NCBI GenBank assembly: GCA_943331295.2
Contig: CALQLA020000006.1
Span: 1-64,000, forward strand
Origin: Bordetella parapertussis
Lineage (GTDB): Bacteria > Pseudomonadota > Gammaproteobacteria > Burkholderiales > Casimicrobiaceae
Length of the DNA stretch: 64,000 bases
Direction of reading: 5' to 3'
Each line of letters opens with the position of its first letter. Within the stretch, counting starts at the first letter, position 1. A program made the position numbers and the translations under genes. Below are positions 8,457-18,100 of this stretch, piece after piece. Under the pieces are notes generated by a model that was not told the DNA's origin, searched no databases, and was given only the letters and a program-made list of their open reading frames with translations.

Positions 8457-9995
8457 ATGGACAAGAAGATCATCGACGAGTTGCACGCCCGCCGGGCGCG
8501 GGTGCGCGGCGCCATGGCGCCCGAGGCCGCGGCGAAGCTTGCGGCGCTGGGGAAGCTCTCAGCGCGCGCCCGGATCGACCTGCTGCTCGACCCGGGGAGC
8601 TTCGTCGAGATGGGGCTCCACGGCCACAGCCAGCACCCCGACCTCGCCGCGCGCACGCCGGCGGACGGCATCGTCACCGGCCACGGCACGATCGACGGCC
8701 GCGTCGTCTACGTCACCTCCGACGACGCCACCGTCCTGGGCGGCACCCGCGGCCGCGTCGGCGAGCTGAAGGCGAGCCGCGTCCGCGCCGCCGCGCTCGC
8801 GCACCGGAAGCCCTTCATCGCGCTGATGGAAGCCGGCGCCGCGCGCGTGCAGGAAACCTACGGCGCGATGGCCGCCGGCATCGGCTCGCGCTTCGGCGAG
8901 CACCTGCGGATGTCGGGCCACGTGCCGCAGGCGGCCGCGATACTCGGCGCCGCGTTCGGCGGCCCGTCGTTCACCGCCGCGCAGTCGGACTTCACGACCA
9001 TCGCCGAGAAGACCGGCTTCATGGGCATGTCGGGACCGGTGGTGGTGAAGGTCGGCATCGGCGAGACCGTCACCAGCGCGGAGCTGGGCGGCGCCGAGAT
9101 CAGCGCGACCGTCACCGGCCAGGTCGACCACGTCGGCGCGACGGAGGCCGATTCGCTGCTCGCGATCCGGCAGTTCCTGTCCTACCTCCCGTCCAGCAGC
9201 GACGAGCTGCCGCCGATCGTCGCGGCGCGGCCCGCGGCGCTCGACACGCCCGAGGGCCGCGACCGGCTCCGCGCGCTGATCCCCGACGCCACGCGCCAGG
9301 CCTACGACATGCGAAAGGTCCTGGCGCTGATCGCCGACGCCGGCGAGGTGTTCCACTACCGCCCGCGCTATGGGCCGAACCTCATCACCGCGCTCGCGCG
9401 CGTCGCCGGCCAGACCGTGGCGTTCGTCGCGTCCAACCCGCAGGCCAAGGGTGGCGTCCTCGACGAGAAGTCGGCGCAGAAGGCGCGCAAGTTCGTCGAC
9501 ATGTGCGACGCGTTCCACATCCCGCTGGTGTTCATCACCGACGTGCCGGGCTTCCTCGTCGGCCCCGAGATCGAGCGCCAGCGGATGGTGTCGCTCGCCG
9601 CGCGCCTGCTCAACACGCTGTGCGCGGCCTCGGTGCCCAAGATCACCATCGTCGCGCGGAAGGCCATCGGCCTCGCGTACATCGCACTGGGCGGCCGCGT
9701 GATGAATCCCGACACGATCGTCGCGTGGCCGACAGCCCACTTCGACGTGATGGGCCCGGAGGCCGGCGTCGAGCTCGTCCACGGCAAGGACCTGGCCGCT
9801 GCCGCCGATCCCGTCGCCCGCCGCGCCGAGATCATGGAAAAACTCGCGCGGCAGTCGTCCGCGTACGAGGCCGCGGGCATGGGCTTCATCGACGACGTGA
9901 TCGACCCGGGCGAGACCCGCGACGTGATCATCGCTGCGCTGGCCAAGCTGGCCGCGTCGCGCCGCCCGGGATTCAAGCACCGCATCGACCCCTAG
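8457..9995 (+). CDS. Acyl-CoA carboxyltransferase (PccB/MmdA-like)
   Basis: A carboxyltransferase-family protein (PF01039) of 512 aa, the usual size for PccB. ATG 8457 (MDKKIIDELHARR) is chosen over the open frame further upstream, which runs through the candidate operator. The N-half carries GKLSARARIDLLLDPGSF and GGTRGRVGELK; the C-half has VLALIADAGEVFHYRPRYG and GGVLDEKSAQKARKF, both standard for the family. In known enzymes this subunit moves a carboxyl group between biotin and an acyl-CoA, but no biotin carboxylase or carrier gene is in the window. It leads a rightward operon with a hydratase and an MFS transporter. It may carboxylate, or decarboxylate, an intermediate of the catabolic route. 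Confidence 0.85.
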   Translation: MDKKIIDELHARRARVRGAMAPEAAAKLAALGKLSARARIDLLLDPGSFVEMGLHGHSQHPDLAARTPADGIVTGHGTIDGRVVYVTSDDATVLGGTRGRVGELKASRVRAAALAHRKPFIALMEAGAARVQETYGAMAAGIGSRFGEHLRMSGHVPQAAAILGAAFGGPSFTAAQSDFTTIAEKTGFMGMSGPVVVKVGIGETVTSAELGGAEISATVTGQVDHVGATEADSLLAIRQFLSYLPSSSDELPPIVAARPAALDTPEGRDRLRALIPDATRQAYDMRKVLALIADAGEVFHYRPRYGPNLITALARVAGQTVAFVASNPQAKGGVLDEKSAQKARKFVDMCDAFHIPLVFITDVPGFLVGPEIERQRMVSLAARLLNTLCAASVPKITIVARKAIGLAYIALGGRVMNPDTIVAWPTAHFDVMGPEAGVELVHGKDLAAAADPVARRAEIMEKLARQSSAYEAAGMGFIDDVIDPGETRDVIIAALAKLAASRRPGFKHRIDP

Positions 9996-10023
9996 CATCC
10001 GACCGCCCCTTCGAGGAATCCCC

Positions 10024-10800
10024 GTGCCGCTCGACATCCACGTCGCCGACCGCATCGCCACCATCACGCTGAACCGCCCCGAGGCTATGAACGCGCTCGA
10101 CTACCCGATGCGGCGCGCGATCCAGGACCTGTGGCGGCGGATCGATGACGACGCCGACATCCACGTCGCGATCATCACCGGCGCCGGCCCCCGCGCGTTC
10201 TGTGCCGGCGCGGACCTCAAGAACACGCCGCCGCCCGCGACGTCGTTCGCCGCCGAGACGTTCGGCGAGGGCATCGACGGCTCGCTGACGGCCGGCCAGT
10301 CGACCGCCAAGCCGCTGATCAGCGCGATCAACGGCGCGGCCTACGGTGGCGGCCTCGAGATCGCGCTCGCCTGCGACATCCGGATCGCGTCGGACAACGC
10401 GCGCTTCGCGCTGTCGGAAGCGCGCGTCGGCACCATCCCCGGCTCCGGCGGCTCGCAGCGGCTGCCGCGCGTCATCAACGAATCCGACGCGATGCTGATG
10501 CTGCTGACCGGCGACCCGATCGACGCCGCGCACGCGCTGCGCATCGGCCTCGTCAGCCAGGTGGTGCCGCTGCCCGAGCTGCCGGCGGCCGCACTCGCGA
10601 TCGCCCGCCGCATCGCGGACAACGCGCCGCTCGCCGTGCGCGCGATCAAGCGCCTCGTCCGCGCCGGCCGCGACCTGCCGCTGGCCGGCGCGCTGGAGAT
10701 GGAGCGGCTCGCCTGGGGCACGCTGCGCGACACCGAGGACCGCCTGGAAGGACGCGCCGCGTTCGCGGAGAAGCGGCCGCCGAAGTACCGCGGCCGCTAG
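10024..10800 (+). CDS. Enoyl-CoA hydratase/isomerase family protein
   Basis: A crotonase-fold enzyme of 258 aa that would add water to a 2-enoyl-CoA. The oxyanion-hole segments AFCAGADLK (about 58-66) and NGAAYGGGLEIALACD (103-118) are present. Both catalytic glutamates of true hydratases are seen: Glu112 in GGGLEIAL and Glu132 in SEARVGTIPGSGGSQRLPR. The GTG start at 10024 follows GAGGAAT. It lies 28 bp after the carboxyltransferase and 23 bp before the MFS gene, so the three form an operon. With the SDR and CoA ligase across the divergent promoter it completes a beta-oxidation-like set. Confidence 0.9.
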   Translation: MPLDIHVADRIATITLNRPEAMNALDYPMRRAIQDLWRRIDDDADIHVAIITGAGPRAFCAGADLKNTPPPATSFAAETFGEGIDGSLTAGQSTAKPLISAINGAAYGGGLEIALACDIRIASDNARFALSEARVGTIPGSGGSQRLPRVINESDAMLMLLTGDPIDAAHALRIGLVSQVVPLPELPAAALAIARRIADNAPLAVRAIKRLVRAGRDLPLAGALEMERLAWGTLRDTEDRLEGRAAFAEKRPPKYRGR

Positions 10801-10823
10801 GCCCGCTGGCACGCGGCCCGGCC

Positions 10824-12035
10824 ATGGCGATCTCGCTCCCCGCGCTGCGGTCACGCAACTACCGCTACTTCCTAGCCGGGCAGGGCATCGGCCTGATCGG
10901 CACCTGGTGCCAGCGGATCGCGATGATCTGGCTCGTCTACCGGACGACGGGCTCGCCGCTCCTGCTGGGGCTCGCCGCGTTCGCCGCCGAGATCCCCTTC
11001 CTGTTCATCGCGCCGTTCGGCGGGCTGATCGCGGACCGCGTGAACCGGCGCCGCGCGCTGATGGCGATGCAGGCGATCTCCTCGCTGCAGGCCTTCGTGC
11101 TGGCGGGCCTCGCCGCCGCCGGGCTCGCGAGCTACCCGGTCATCCTGCTGCTGGCGGCAGTGCTCGGCACGTGCCAGGCGATCGAGAGCCCGCTGCGACA
11201 GTCGATCTACCCGGATCTCATCACCAACCCGCACGACCTCCCGAACGCGATAGCGCTGATGGCGTTCATGAACAACTCCGGCCGCCTGATCGGCCCGACG
11301 GTCGCGGGCTTCCTGATCGGGGTCGTCGGCGAAATCGCCTGCTTCGTCGTGAACGGCTGCGGCTACCTCGTCGTGCTCGCCGTGCTGTGGCGCATGCGCA
11401 TGAAGCCGGCCACGGCGCCGGCGGCCGGCGGCCGGGTGCTCGCCGAGCTGCGGGCCGGCCTCGTCTATGCGTGGGCGACACCGGCCATCCGCGCCAGCCT
11501 GCTGCTGCTGGCGTCGGTCAGCTTCTGCGGACTGCCGTACCTCGTGCTGATGCCGGTCTTCACGCGGGAGGTGCTGCACTCGGACGCGGTCACGCTGGGC
11601 TACCTGCTCAGCATGGCGGGCGTCGGCGCGGTGTTCGGCCTGGTCGGCCTCGCCACGCGGGTCAAGGTGGCGGGCATCCCGCGGCTCCTCTCGGCCAGTG
11701 CCGCATCGACCGGCGTCGCGCTGCTGCTGCTGTCCGGGGCCGCATCGTTCTGGCTCGCCGCGGTGGCGATGGCTTGCATCGGCTTCGGCATCGTCGTCAC
11801 GGCGACGGCGTCCAACATCCTGCTGCAGTCGATCTCGGACGACGACAAGCGGGGCCGCGTGCTGGGGTTCTTCGCGATGATGTTCTTCGGCATCGCGCCG
11901 ATCGGGAATTTCTGCGCGGGCAGCCTGACGGAGGCGATCGGCAGCCGGCCGGCGCTGGGCGTGCTGGGCGCGGCGAGCGTGCTGTGCACGCTGGCGTTCG
12001 AGCGCCACCGGCGCCGGAGCGCTTCATGTGCGTAG
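10824..12035 (+). CDS. MFS transporter
   Basis: A major facilitator of 403 aa with about 12 hydrophobic segments. It resembles the MFS_3 group (EntS-like exporters): SRNYRYFLAGQGIGLIGTW-type N-terminus, then FIAPFGGLIADRVNRRRALM (the loop 2-3 motif). It is last in the carboxyltransferase/hydratase operon, 23 bp downstream of the hydratase. Direction and substrate cannot be read from sequence. The stop codon TAG (12033-12035) lies inside the start of a REP-like repeat, so the repeat end defines the C-terminus. Confidence 0.85.
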   Translation: MAISLPALRSRNYRYFLAGQGIGLIGTWCQRIAMIWLVYRTTGSPLLLGLAAFAAEIPFLFIAPFGGLIADRVNRRRALMAMQAISSLQAFVLAGLAAAGLASYPVILLLAAVLGTCQAIESPLRQSIYPDLITNPHDLPNAIALMAFMNNSGRLIGPTVAGFLIGVVGEIACFVVNGCGYLVVLAVLWRMRMKPATAPAAGGRVLAELRAGLVYAWATPAIRASLLLLASVSFCGLPYLVLMPVFTREVLHSDAVTLGYLLSMAGVGAVFGLVGLATRVKVAGIPRLLSASAASTGVALLLLSGAASFWLAAVAMACIGFGIVVTATASNILLQSISDDDKRGRVLGFFAMMFFGIAPIGNFCAGSLTEAIGSRPALGVLGAASVLCTLAFERHRRRSASCA

Positions 12036-12120
12036 CCCGGGTTGAGCGCGAGCGAAGCCCGGGTGGAAGGTGCCCGCTTGCGCCGCCCCCCGGGCTTCGC
12101 GTTGCCCAACCCGGGGTACG
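12031..12120. repeat. REP-like palindromic repeat pair (site A)
   Basis: Two inverted copies of the window's REP-like unit: CGTAGCCCGGGTTGAGCG followed by GCGAAGCCCGGG at 12031-12063, and the reverse unit at 12088-12120. Each can fold into a hairpin and the pair can form a larger one. It lies between the MFS gene and the convergent metK and may act as a terminator or transcript-stabilising structure. Confidence 0.75.
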
Positions 12121-12138
12121 GAACCCGGCGGGACGTCG

Positions 12139-13305
12139 TTACAGCCCGGCGGCAGCGCGCAGCGCGTCGGCCTTGTCGGTCGCTTCCCAGGTGAACTCGG
12201 GCTCGTCGCGGCCGAAGTGGCCGTAGGCGGCGGTCTTCTGGTAGATCGGGCGCAGCAGGTCGAGCATCCGGACGATGCCCTTCGGCCGCAGGTCGAAATG
12301 GGCGTTGATCAGCTCGACCAGCGTGGCGTCGGAGACCTTGCCCGTGCCTTCGGTGTAGACGGTGACGTTGATCGGCTTCGCGACGCCGATCGCGTACGAG
12401 AGCTGGACCTGGCATTGCGTCGCGAGGCCGGCGGCGACGATGTTCTTCGCGACATAGCGCGCCGCATAGGCAGCCGAGCGGTCGACCTTGGACGGGTCCT
12501 TGCCGGAGAACGCACCGCCGCCGTGCGGCGCCGCGCCGCCGTAGGTGTCGACGATGATCTTGCGGCCGGTGAGGCCGGCGTCGCCGTGCGGGCCGCCGAT
12601 CTCGAACCGTCCGGTCGGGTTGACGAGGTACTTGGTGCCGACGAGCATCGCCGCCGGGAGCACCGGCTTGATGATCTCGTCGATCACCGCCTCGGCCAGC
12701 GCCGCCTGCCGGTCGTTCATGCTCGGATGGTGCTGCGTCGACAGCACCACGGTGTCGATCGCGACCGGCTTGCCGTTGGCGTAGCGGACGGTCACCTGCG
12801 ACTTGGCGTCGGGCCGCAGCCACGGCAGGCGCCCGTCACGCCGCACCTCGGACTGCCGCTGCACCAGCCGGTGCGCGTAGTAGATCGGGAACGGCATCAG
12901 CGTCGGCGTCTCGTCGCAGGCGTAGCCAAACATCAGGCCCTGGTCGCCGGCGCCCTGGTTCAGGTATTCGTCCGACGCGTGATCGACGCCGCGCGCGATG
13001 TCGGGCGACTGCCGGCCGTAGCAGACCATCACCGCGCAGCCGTCCGCGTCGAAGCGCAGTTCGGGGTCGTTGTAGCCGATGCGGCGGATGGTTTCGCGCG
13101 CGATGCGGCCGTAGTCGTGCTTGACCGCGGTGGTTATTTCGCCGGCCATCACGACGAGCCCGGTCGACACCAGCGTCTCGGCGGCAACCCGCCCCGTCGG
13201 GTCTTGCTCTAGAATCGCGTCCAGCACCGCATCCGAGATCTGGTCCGCCACCTTGTCCGGGTGGCCTTCCGAAACCGATTCCGACGTGAACAAAAACTCA
13301 CTCAT
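12139..13305 (-). CDS. metK: S-adenosylmethionine synthetase
   Basis: Forms S-adenosylmethionine from methionine and ATP in the cytoplasm. The protein is 388 aa, the normal length. It begins [18 protein letters not shown] and carries the ATP-binding [15 protein letters not shown] and the [19 protein letters not shown] segment. ATG 13305 is chosen, not the longer frame, because it gives the family N-terminus and has AGGAG at a good distance. A -10-like TAGAAT at 13427-13422 suggests a leader of about 110 nt; no known SAM riboswitch was recognised in it. The gene stands alone and is divergent from the Sua5-like gene. Confidence 0.97.
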   Translation of the reverse strand: MSEFLFTSESVSEGHPDKVADQISDAVLDAILEQDPTGRVAAETLVSTGLVVMAGEITTAVKHDYGRIARETIRRIGYNDPELRFDADGCAVMVCYGRQSPDIARGVDHASDEYLNQGAGDQGLMFGYACDETPTLMPFPIYYAHRLVQRQSEVRRDGRLPWLRPDAKSQVTVRYANGKPVAIDTVVLSTQHHPSMNDRQAALAEAVIDEIIKPVLPAAMLVGTKYLVNPTGRFEIGGPHGDAGLTGRKIIVDTYGGAAPHGGGAFSGKDPSKVDRSAAYAARYVAKNIVAAGLATQCQVQLSYAIGVAKPINVTVYTEGTGKVSDATLVELINAHFDLRPKGIVRMLDLLRPIYQKTAAYGHFGRDEPEFTWEATDKADALRAAAGL

Positions 13306-13490
13306 TGCCGCTCCTGGATACCTGGGTTGCTTGCGCCGCCGGGGGCGCGCTCTCCCAGGCCGTTCTGCCACAGGCGCGGCGCCGACTGGCGAACCGCGTG
13401 GCAGGCCGCGCAAAAACCACGATTCTACTTGAATTCACCACCGGGCCGCAGCCCGTACGGCCGCGCCGACGCCCCTCCCGCAAAGGCCGC

Positions 13491-14495
13491 ATGATCCCGA
13501 ACATCGCCCCGCCGTCACCGGACGCGATCGCCCGCGCCGCGGGCCTGCTCCGCGCCGGCCTGCTGGTGGCGTTCCCGACGGAAACGGTCTACGGCCTCGG
13601 CGCCGACGCCGCCAATCCCGACGCGGTGGCGCGCATCTTCGCCGCCAAGGGACGCCCGGCCGATCACCCGGTGATCGTCCACATCGCGTCCGCGGCGGCG
13701 ATCGGCCACTGGGCGCGCGACGTGCCCGACGGTGCGCGCCGGCTCGCCGATGCCTTCTGGCCGGGACCGCTGACGATGGTCCTGCCGCGCGCCGCGCACG
13801 TGTCCGATCTCGTCACCGGCGGCCAGGACAGCGTGGGCCTGCGCGTGCCGTCGCACCCTGTCGCCCGCGCGCTGCTCGACGCGTTCGGCGGCGGCATCGC
13901 CGGGCCGTCAGCCAACCGGTTCGGGCGGATTTCGCCGACCACCGCGCGCCACGTCGTCGACGACCTGGGCGAGGCCGTGGCGATGACGCTCGACGGCGGC
14001 GCCTGCGCCGTCGGCATCGAGTCGACGATCGTCGCCTTCACCACCGCCACCGGTGCGCCGGTGCTGCTGCGCCCCGGCGGCATCGGCATCGACGCGCTGG
14101 CGCGGGTGCTGGGGGTCGTCCCCGGCGCCCCGGGCGCGACTGCCCCGCGCGCGTCGGGGACGCTTGCCGCGCACTACGCGCCGCGGACGCGGGCGACGCT
14201 CGTCGCCGCGGACGCGCTGCACGCGGAAATCCGGCTGCTGGCCGGCCGCGACGAGCGGATCGCGGTGCTCGCGCATTCGGTCGCGCGCCCCGGCGACTTC
14301 GCGGGAGTGTGGCGCGTCGCGCCGGCCGATCCGGTGCGCTACGCCCACGACCTCTACGCGAGCCTGCGCGCGCTCGACGACGCGAAGGCCGACGTGATCC
14401 TGGTCGAGGCGGTGCCCGGCGACAGCGCGTGGCTCGCAGTGCGCGACCGGCTCGCGCGTGCCACCCACGGCGACGACGACGACGATCGCGACTAG
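13491..14495 (+). CDS. L-threonylcarbamoyladenylate synthase (Sua5/YwlC)
   Basis: Makes threonylcarbamoyl-AMP from threonine, bicarbonate and ATP, the first step of the t6A modification of ANN-decoding tRNAs. The 334-aa protein has the YrdC core (PTETVYGLGADA at about residues 23-34, KGRPADHPVIVH, FWPGPLT, PSANRFGRISPT) and the extra C-terminal Sua5 domain after a linker (APRASGTLAAHYAPRT). ATG 13491 gives the family start. Its TAG shares the palindrome CTAG (14492-14495) with the stop of the convergent hydrolase, so the two genes overlap by 4 bp. Confidence 0.93.
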   Translation: MIPNIAPPSPDAIARAAGLLRAGLLVAFPTETVYGLGADAANPDAVARIFAAKGRPADHPVIVHIASAAAIGHWARDVPDGARRLADAFWPGPLTMVLPRAAHVSDLVTGGQDSVGLRVPSHPVARALLDAFGGGIAGPSANRFGRISPTTARHVVDDLGEAVAMTLDGGACAVGIESTIVAFTTATGAPVLLRPGGIGIDALARVLGVVPGAPGATAPRASGTLAAHYAPRTRATLVAADALHAEIRLLAGRDERIAVLAHSVARPGDFAGVWRVAPADPVRYAHDLYASLRALDDAKADVILVEAVPGDSAWLAVRDRLARATHGDDDDDRD

Positions 14496-15313
14496 CGGCC
14501 GTCGCCCGGCAACGGCGGCGGGCACCGCCCCGCGAACACGGGCTCGAGGAACGCGGCGACCGCCGCCACCAGCTCCTTCTCGCCACGCCGGAAGAAATGG
14601 TCGCTACCGGCGACGACCAGCGCGCGCCGGCAAGCGTCGCCGCCGGCGAGCGTCCTGCGCCCTGGCGCCGCCGCCTTCACCTCGGGCAGGTCGTTGCCGG
14701 CGACGATGTCGAGCACGGGCAGGCGCGGGGGGACGGTGAATCCGGCGGGCATCCCGATCGGGACGAAGGCATCGGGGGCGATGGCGTCGCCGCGCGCGAG
14801 GTACGCGTCGGCCATCACCGCGCCCAGGCTGTGGGCGACGACGGCGATCCTGACGACGCCGCGCGCCTTCAGGAAGCCGATCGCGGCCACGATCCGGTCG
14901 CCGGCCTCGGCGAACGTCGCCGGATAGCCGGAACGCGGCGCATCGGCCGCAAGCACCGGCATCTGCACGGACAACGTCGTGTACCCGGCGTCGGCAAGCC
15001 CCGTTCGCAGCCCGCCGATGAGGCCCCAGTCGGGATGGAGCCCGAGGCCGTGGACGATCACGACGCCGCCCTTGCCGGCGCCCTCGGGTTCGGTCAGCAG
15101 CGCAAGCACCCGGGGGCGCAGCGGCGTCGCCAGGTACACGGCGTCGCCCACCACCAGCCCCGCCGTCACTTCCTGTGCCCAGCGCGACTCGCGGATGTAG
15201 TCGGCCGTCGCCGCCGCGAATGCCGGCGGCATCGCCAGCGCGAGCAACGCGGCGACGCCGAGCGCGCGGCGGAGCCGGCAACGCCAGGGCGTGCAAACTG
15301 CCGCATCGACCAT
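14492..15313 (-). CDS. Secreted alpha/beta hydrolase, DUF3530-like
   Basis: A 273-aa protein with an alpha/beta hydrolase look: GVVIVHGLGLHPDWG is the oxyanion region, AVVAHSLGA contains the nucleophile Ser in a HSLG elbow, and VVAGSDHFFR supplies the late His. It resembles the DUF3530 family. A signal peptide is likely (basic WRCRLRRALG, then ALLALAMPPAFAA). ATG 15313 is chosen because AGGAGGGAGG lies just upstream. It ends inside the last codon of the convergent Sua5-like gene. Function is unknown; periplasmic esterase-like activity is a guess. Confidence 0.75.
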   Translation of the reverse strand: MVDAAVCTPWRCRLRRALGVAALLALAMPPAFAAATADYIRESRWAQEVTAGLVVGDAVYLATPLRPRVLALLTEPEGAGKGGVVIVHGLGLHPDWGLIGGLRTGLADAGYTTLSVQMPVLAADAPRSGYPATFAEAGDRIVAAIGFLKARGVVRIAVVAHSLGAVMADAYLARGDAIAPDAFVPIGMPAGFTVPPRLPVLDIVAGNDLPEVKAAAPGRRTLAGGDACRRALVVAGSDHFFRRGEKELVAAVAAFLEPVFAGRCPPPLPGDGR

Positions 15314-15468
15314 CGGCCTCCCTCCTTCGTCCGCCGCCGCGCGGCGCGCGCAACGCACGCCGCCACCACCCGCGGCGCCATGCGCGAGGCGGCGGCGCGC
15401 CCTACGGTAAACTGAACCCGGTCCCCGCGCAATTCGCGCCGGCCGCCCGTCATCCCGAGACCCCCCCG

Positions 15469-16617
15469 ATGCCGATCATCGTTGTCGCACCCGACAAGTT
15501 CAAAGGCTCCCTCGACGCGCCAGCCGTGTGCAGCGCGATCGCGCGCGGGCTGCGCCGCGTCTGGCCCGACGCGGAAATCCGGCTGTGCCCGATGGCCGAC
15601 GGCGGCGACGGCACGCTCGACGCGGTGCTCTCGCGCGGCGGCATTCGCGCGACCCGGGGCGTGACGGGGGCCGGCGGCAGCGCGTGCGCGGCACCCTACG
15701 GCCGGCTGGGAGAAGCCGACGCCGATGGCGGCGCGGCCGTCATCGAGGTCGCGCAGGTCGTCGGCATCACCGACCCCGCGGGCATGGCCGTCCCGGTCGC
15801 GCACCGCTCGACGACCGGCGTCGGGGAGCTGCTCCGCGCGCTGCTCGACGCCGGCGTGCGCCGGGTGATGATCGGGCTGGGCGGCAGCAGCACCAACGAC
15901 GGCGGCGCCGGGATGCTCGCGGCGCTGGGCCTGCGCCTGCTCGACGCGTCCGGCAAGGCGGTCGCGCCGACGCCGGCCGGGCTCGCTTCCCTCGCGACCG
16001 TCGACGCGGCCGGGCTCGACCCCCGGCTCTCCGGCTGCGCGATCACGATCCTGTCCGACGTCGACAACCCGTTGTGCGGGGCCCGCGGCGCGACGGCGAC
16101 GTTCGGGCCGCAGAAGGGCGTGCAGCCCGGCGAGATCGCCGCCTACGACGCGACGCTCGCGCGATTCGCCGGACTGGTCGAGGCAGCGCTCGGCCGGCGG
16201 GCCGCGACTCACCCCGGCGCCGGCGCCGCGGGCGGCCTGGGCTTCGCGCTGCAGCTCGTCGGCGGCATCCCCCGCGCCGGCGCCGAAGTGGTCGCCGACC
16301 TCGTCGCCCTCGACGCGGCGATGGCGGGCGCCGACTGGCTGATCACCGGCGAGGGCCGCAGCGACACGCAGACGCTCGGCGGGAAGGCGCCGTGCGTCGT
16401 CGCGCAGCGCGCGCGCGCCGCCGGGGTGCCGCCCACGCTGCTGTGCGGCGCCGTCGAGACGGCGGCGCTGCCCGAGCTCGGGCGGCTGTTCGCCGGCACG
16501 TTCACGCTGCCGGCGGGTCCGGCCACGCTGGCCGACTGCGTGGACAACGCGGCGACGCTGCTCGCCGATCGCGCCGAGCAGATCGCGCGCCTCTGGGCTG
16601 CCGCGCGCGGCGGCTGA
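15469..16617 (+). CDS. Glycerate kinase (GlxK/GarK type)
   Basis: Phosphorylates D-glycerate, linking C2 (glyoxylate, glycolate, oxalate-derived) carbon to glycolysis. The 382-aa protein has the family marks: an N-terminal APDKFKGSLDA, MADGGDGTLDAV, GLGGSSTNDGGAGMLAALG and a C-terminal GEGRSDTQTLGGKAP. ATG 15469 gives the family N-terminus MPIIVVAPDKFKGS. It lies alone between a divergent hydrolase and a convergent malonate decarboxylase-like gene. Known members make 2-phosphoglycerate; the position of phosphorylation here is inferred from the family. Confidence 0.93.
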   Translation: MPIIVVAPDKFKGSLDAPAVCSAIARGLRRVWPDAEIRLCPMADGGDGTLDAVLSRGGIRATRGVTGAGGSACAAPYGRLGEADADGGAAVIEVAQVVGITDPAGMAVPVAHRSTTGVGELLRALLDAGVRRVMIGLGGSSTNDGGAGMLAALGLRLLDASGKAVAPTPAGLASLATVDAAGLDPRLSGCAITILSDVDNPLCGARGATATFGPQKGVQPGEIAAYDATLARFAGLVEAALGRRAATHPGAGAAGGLGFALQLVGGIPRAGAEVVADLVALDAAMAGADWLITGEGRSDTQTLGGKAPCVVAQRARAAGVPPTLLCGAVETAALPELGRLFAGTFTLPAGPATLADCVDNAATLLADRAEQIARLWAAARGG

Positions 16618-16645
16618 CGCCGGAACGACCGGCTGCCGTCGCCGG

Positions 16646-18040
16646 TCAGGACACGCCGGCAGGATCGGGCAACGCCCCGCCAAACGCCGGCAGCAGCGTC
16701 ACCCCGCCCCACTGCGCGAAGCAGCGCACCGGCTGGCCCAGCAGCGGATCGTCGTCGATCAGCGCCGCAAGCGCCGCCGGATCGAGCCGCGTGACACGCG
16801 CAACGGCCGCGGGATCCATCGCGATCACGCGGGCGCCCCGCAACGCGTAGAGCACCGGCGCCTGCAGCGCGTTGACGAAGAATGCGGCGCTGTGGCCGGT
16901 GCCGGCCAGGATGCCCGCCATCCGCACGCCGCGGGAGGACAGCAGCGCGAGCACCGCCGCGTGCTGCGCGAGGTACTGCGACAGGCACAGCGTCTCCGCG
17001 GCGCGCGTGGCCTCGTGCCCGGCGGAATCCTCGACCAGGTACAGCGTCCGCGGCCCGGCAGGGCGGTCGTCGGCATCGGGTGCGAACTGCGCGAGGAGCG
17101 CCGCGTCCTGCGCGTGGATCGCCCCGGGGCCCAGCGTCGCGGCCCCGGCCGGTCGCGTGAGCCAGGTCGCCGCCGGCGACTTCGCCGCCCACAGCCAGCC
17201 GGCGGGGTCGACGACCATCGCGGCCGCGAAGTACGGCGCCGCCGGTCCGGCCGGCCGCGGCACCACACCTGGCGGCGCGGGGACAGCCGCGGCGAGCCTG
17301 GCGCCCAGCCGCGCCTGCATCGCCAGCACGCGCGCCGCGAAGGGCACGGGATCGCGCAGGGCCGTCGCGATCCATCCGCGGATCGCCTCCGCGTCGGCGG
17401 CGACGGCGTCGACCTGCCCCGCCGCGGCGCGGGCGGCGCTGCCGAACACGCGGGCAATCGCTTCGGCGTCGCCGGCGTCGAGTTCCGCGCGGCCGTGCGC
17501 GGTCTCGATGACCTTCGGTCCGGAGAGCCCCAGCCGCGTGCCGGGCAGGAGCGCGACACGGTCGGCGGCGCAGGCCAGCACCGACGCGCCGCCGAACACG
17601 TCGCCGACCCCGAGCGTCAGCACCGGGATGCCGGCCGCGCGCGCGGCGAGCGCAGCGGTGAGCGCCTGCGCCAGCGCGCTCTCGGCGGGATTCGCCTCGT
17701 GCAGGCGTACGCCGCCGGAGGCCAGCAGCAGCACGACGGCCGCCGGCCGCTCGCGCCGCGCGCACTCGAACAGCGCGGCGAGCGCGCGCGCGTGGCCGGC
17801 GCCGACGCTGCCGCCCAGGAAACGCTCGTCCTGCGCCGCCACCAGCACCGGCCGGCCGCCGACGCGGGCGCGCGCCAGCGTGACGCCGTCGTCGTCCTGC
17901 GCGGCGATGCCCCAGCGGGCGAGGTGCGGCGACGGCCGCGGCGCTTCGAGCCGGGGGTCGACGGGCGCGACGCTGCCGGGATCGGAGACGGCATCGATCC
18001 GCGCGCGCGGGGGGAGCGACTGGAGCGACGGAGGACTCAC
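16646..18040 (-). CDS. Fused malonate decarboxylase beta/gamma-like protein (MdcD-MdcE fusion)
   Basis: About 464 aa. The first half matches malonate decarboxylase beta subunit (MdcD): SPHLARWGIAAQDDDGVTL, RFLGGSVGAGHARALAALFE, GVRLHEANPAES, and RLGLSGPKVIET. The second half (from about residue 270) matches the gamma subunit (MdcE), with WLWAAKSP and GILAGTGHSAAFFVNALQAP. The pair forms the carboxyltransferase that removes CO2 from malonyl carried on an acyl carrier protein. None of the carrier or transferase subunits is nearby. The start is uncertain: GTG 18040 is used, ATG 18091 is also open. It is divergent from a malonyl-CoA synthetase, which supports a malonate role. Confidence 0.75.
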   Translation of the reverse strand: MSPPSLQSLPPRARIDAVSDPGSVAPVDPRLEAPRPSPHLARWGIAAQDDDGVTLARARVGGRPVLVAAQDERFLGGSVGAGHARALAALFECARRERPAAVVLLLASGGVRLHEANPAESALAQALTAALAARAAGIPVLTLGVGDVFGGASVLACAADRVALLPGTRLGLSGPKVIETAHGRAELDAGDAEAIARVFGSAARAAAGQVDAVAADAEAIRGWIATALRDPVPFAARVLAMQARLGARLAAAVPAPPGVVPRPAGPAAPYFAAAMVVDPAGWLWAAKSPAATWLTRPAGAATLGPGAIHAQDAALLAQFAPDADDRPAGPRTLYLVEDSAGHEATRAAETLCLSQYLAQHAAVLALLSSRGVRMAGILAGTGHSAAFFVNALQAPVLYALRGARVIAMDPAAVARVTRLDPAALAALIDDDPLLGQPVRCFAQWGGVTLLPAFGGALPDPAGVS

Positions 18041-18100
18041 CGGACGACCTTCGGGTTCACTCGACGACCTTTGCGCCGGGAACGAAGGCATTCGCCCCCG
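18036..18100 (-). repeat. Degenerate gene-junction repeat upstream of the malonate decarboxylase-like gene
   Basis: On the minus strand this stretch reads GGGGGCGAATGCC, then two tandem AAGGTCGTC-N2-GTGA units, the last of which supplies the GTG 18040 start. It resembles the junction elements at 48367 and 53460 but is poorly conserved. Confidence 0.35.

Noticed and set aside
13306-13490. SAM-sensing riboswitch in the metK leader
   Set aside because: No conserved riboswitch blocks could be recognised in the leader; only a -10-like box was seen.
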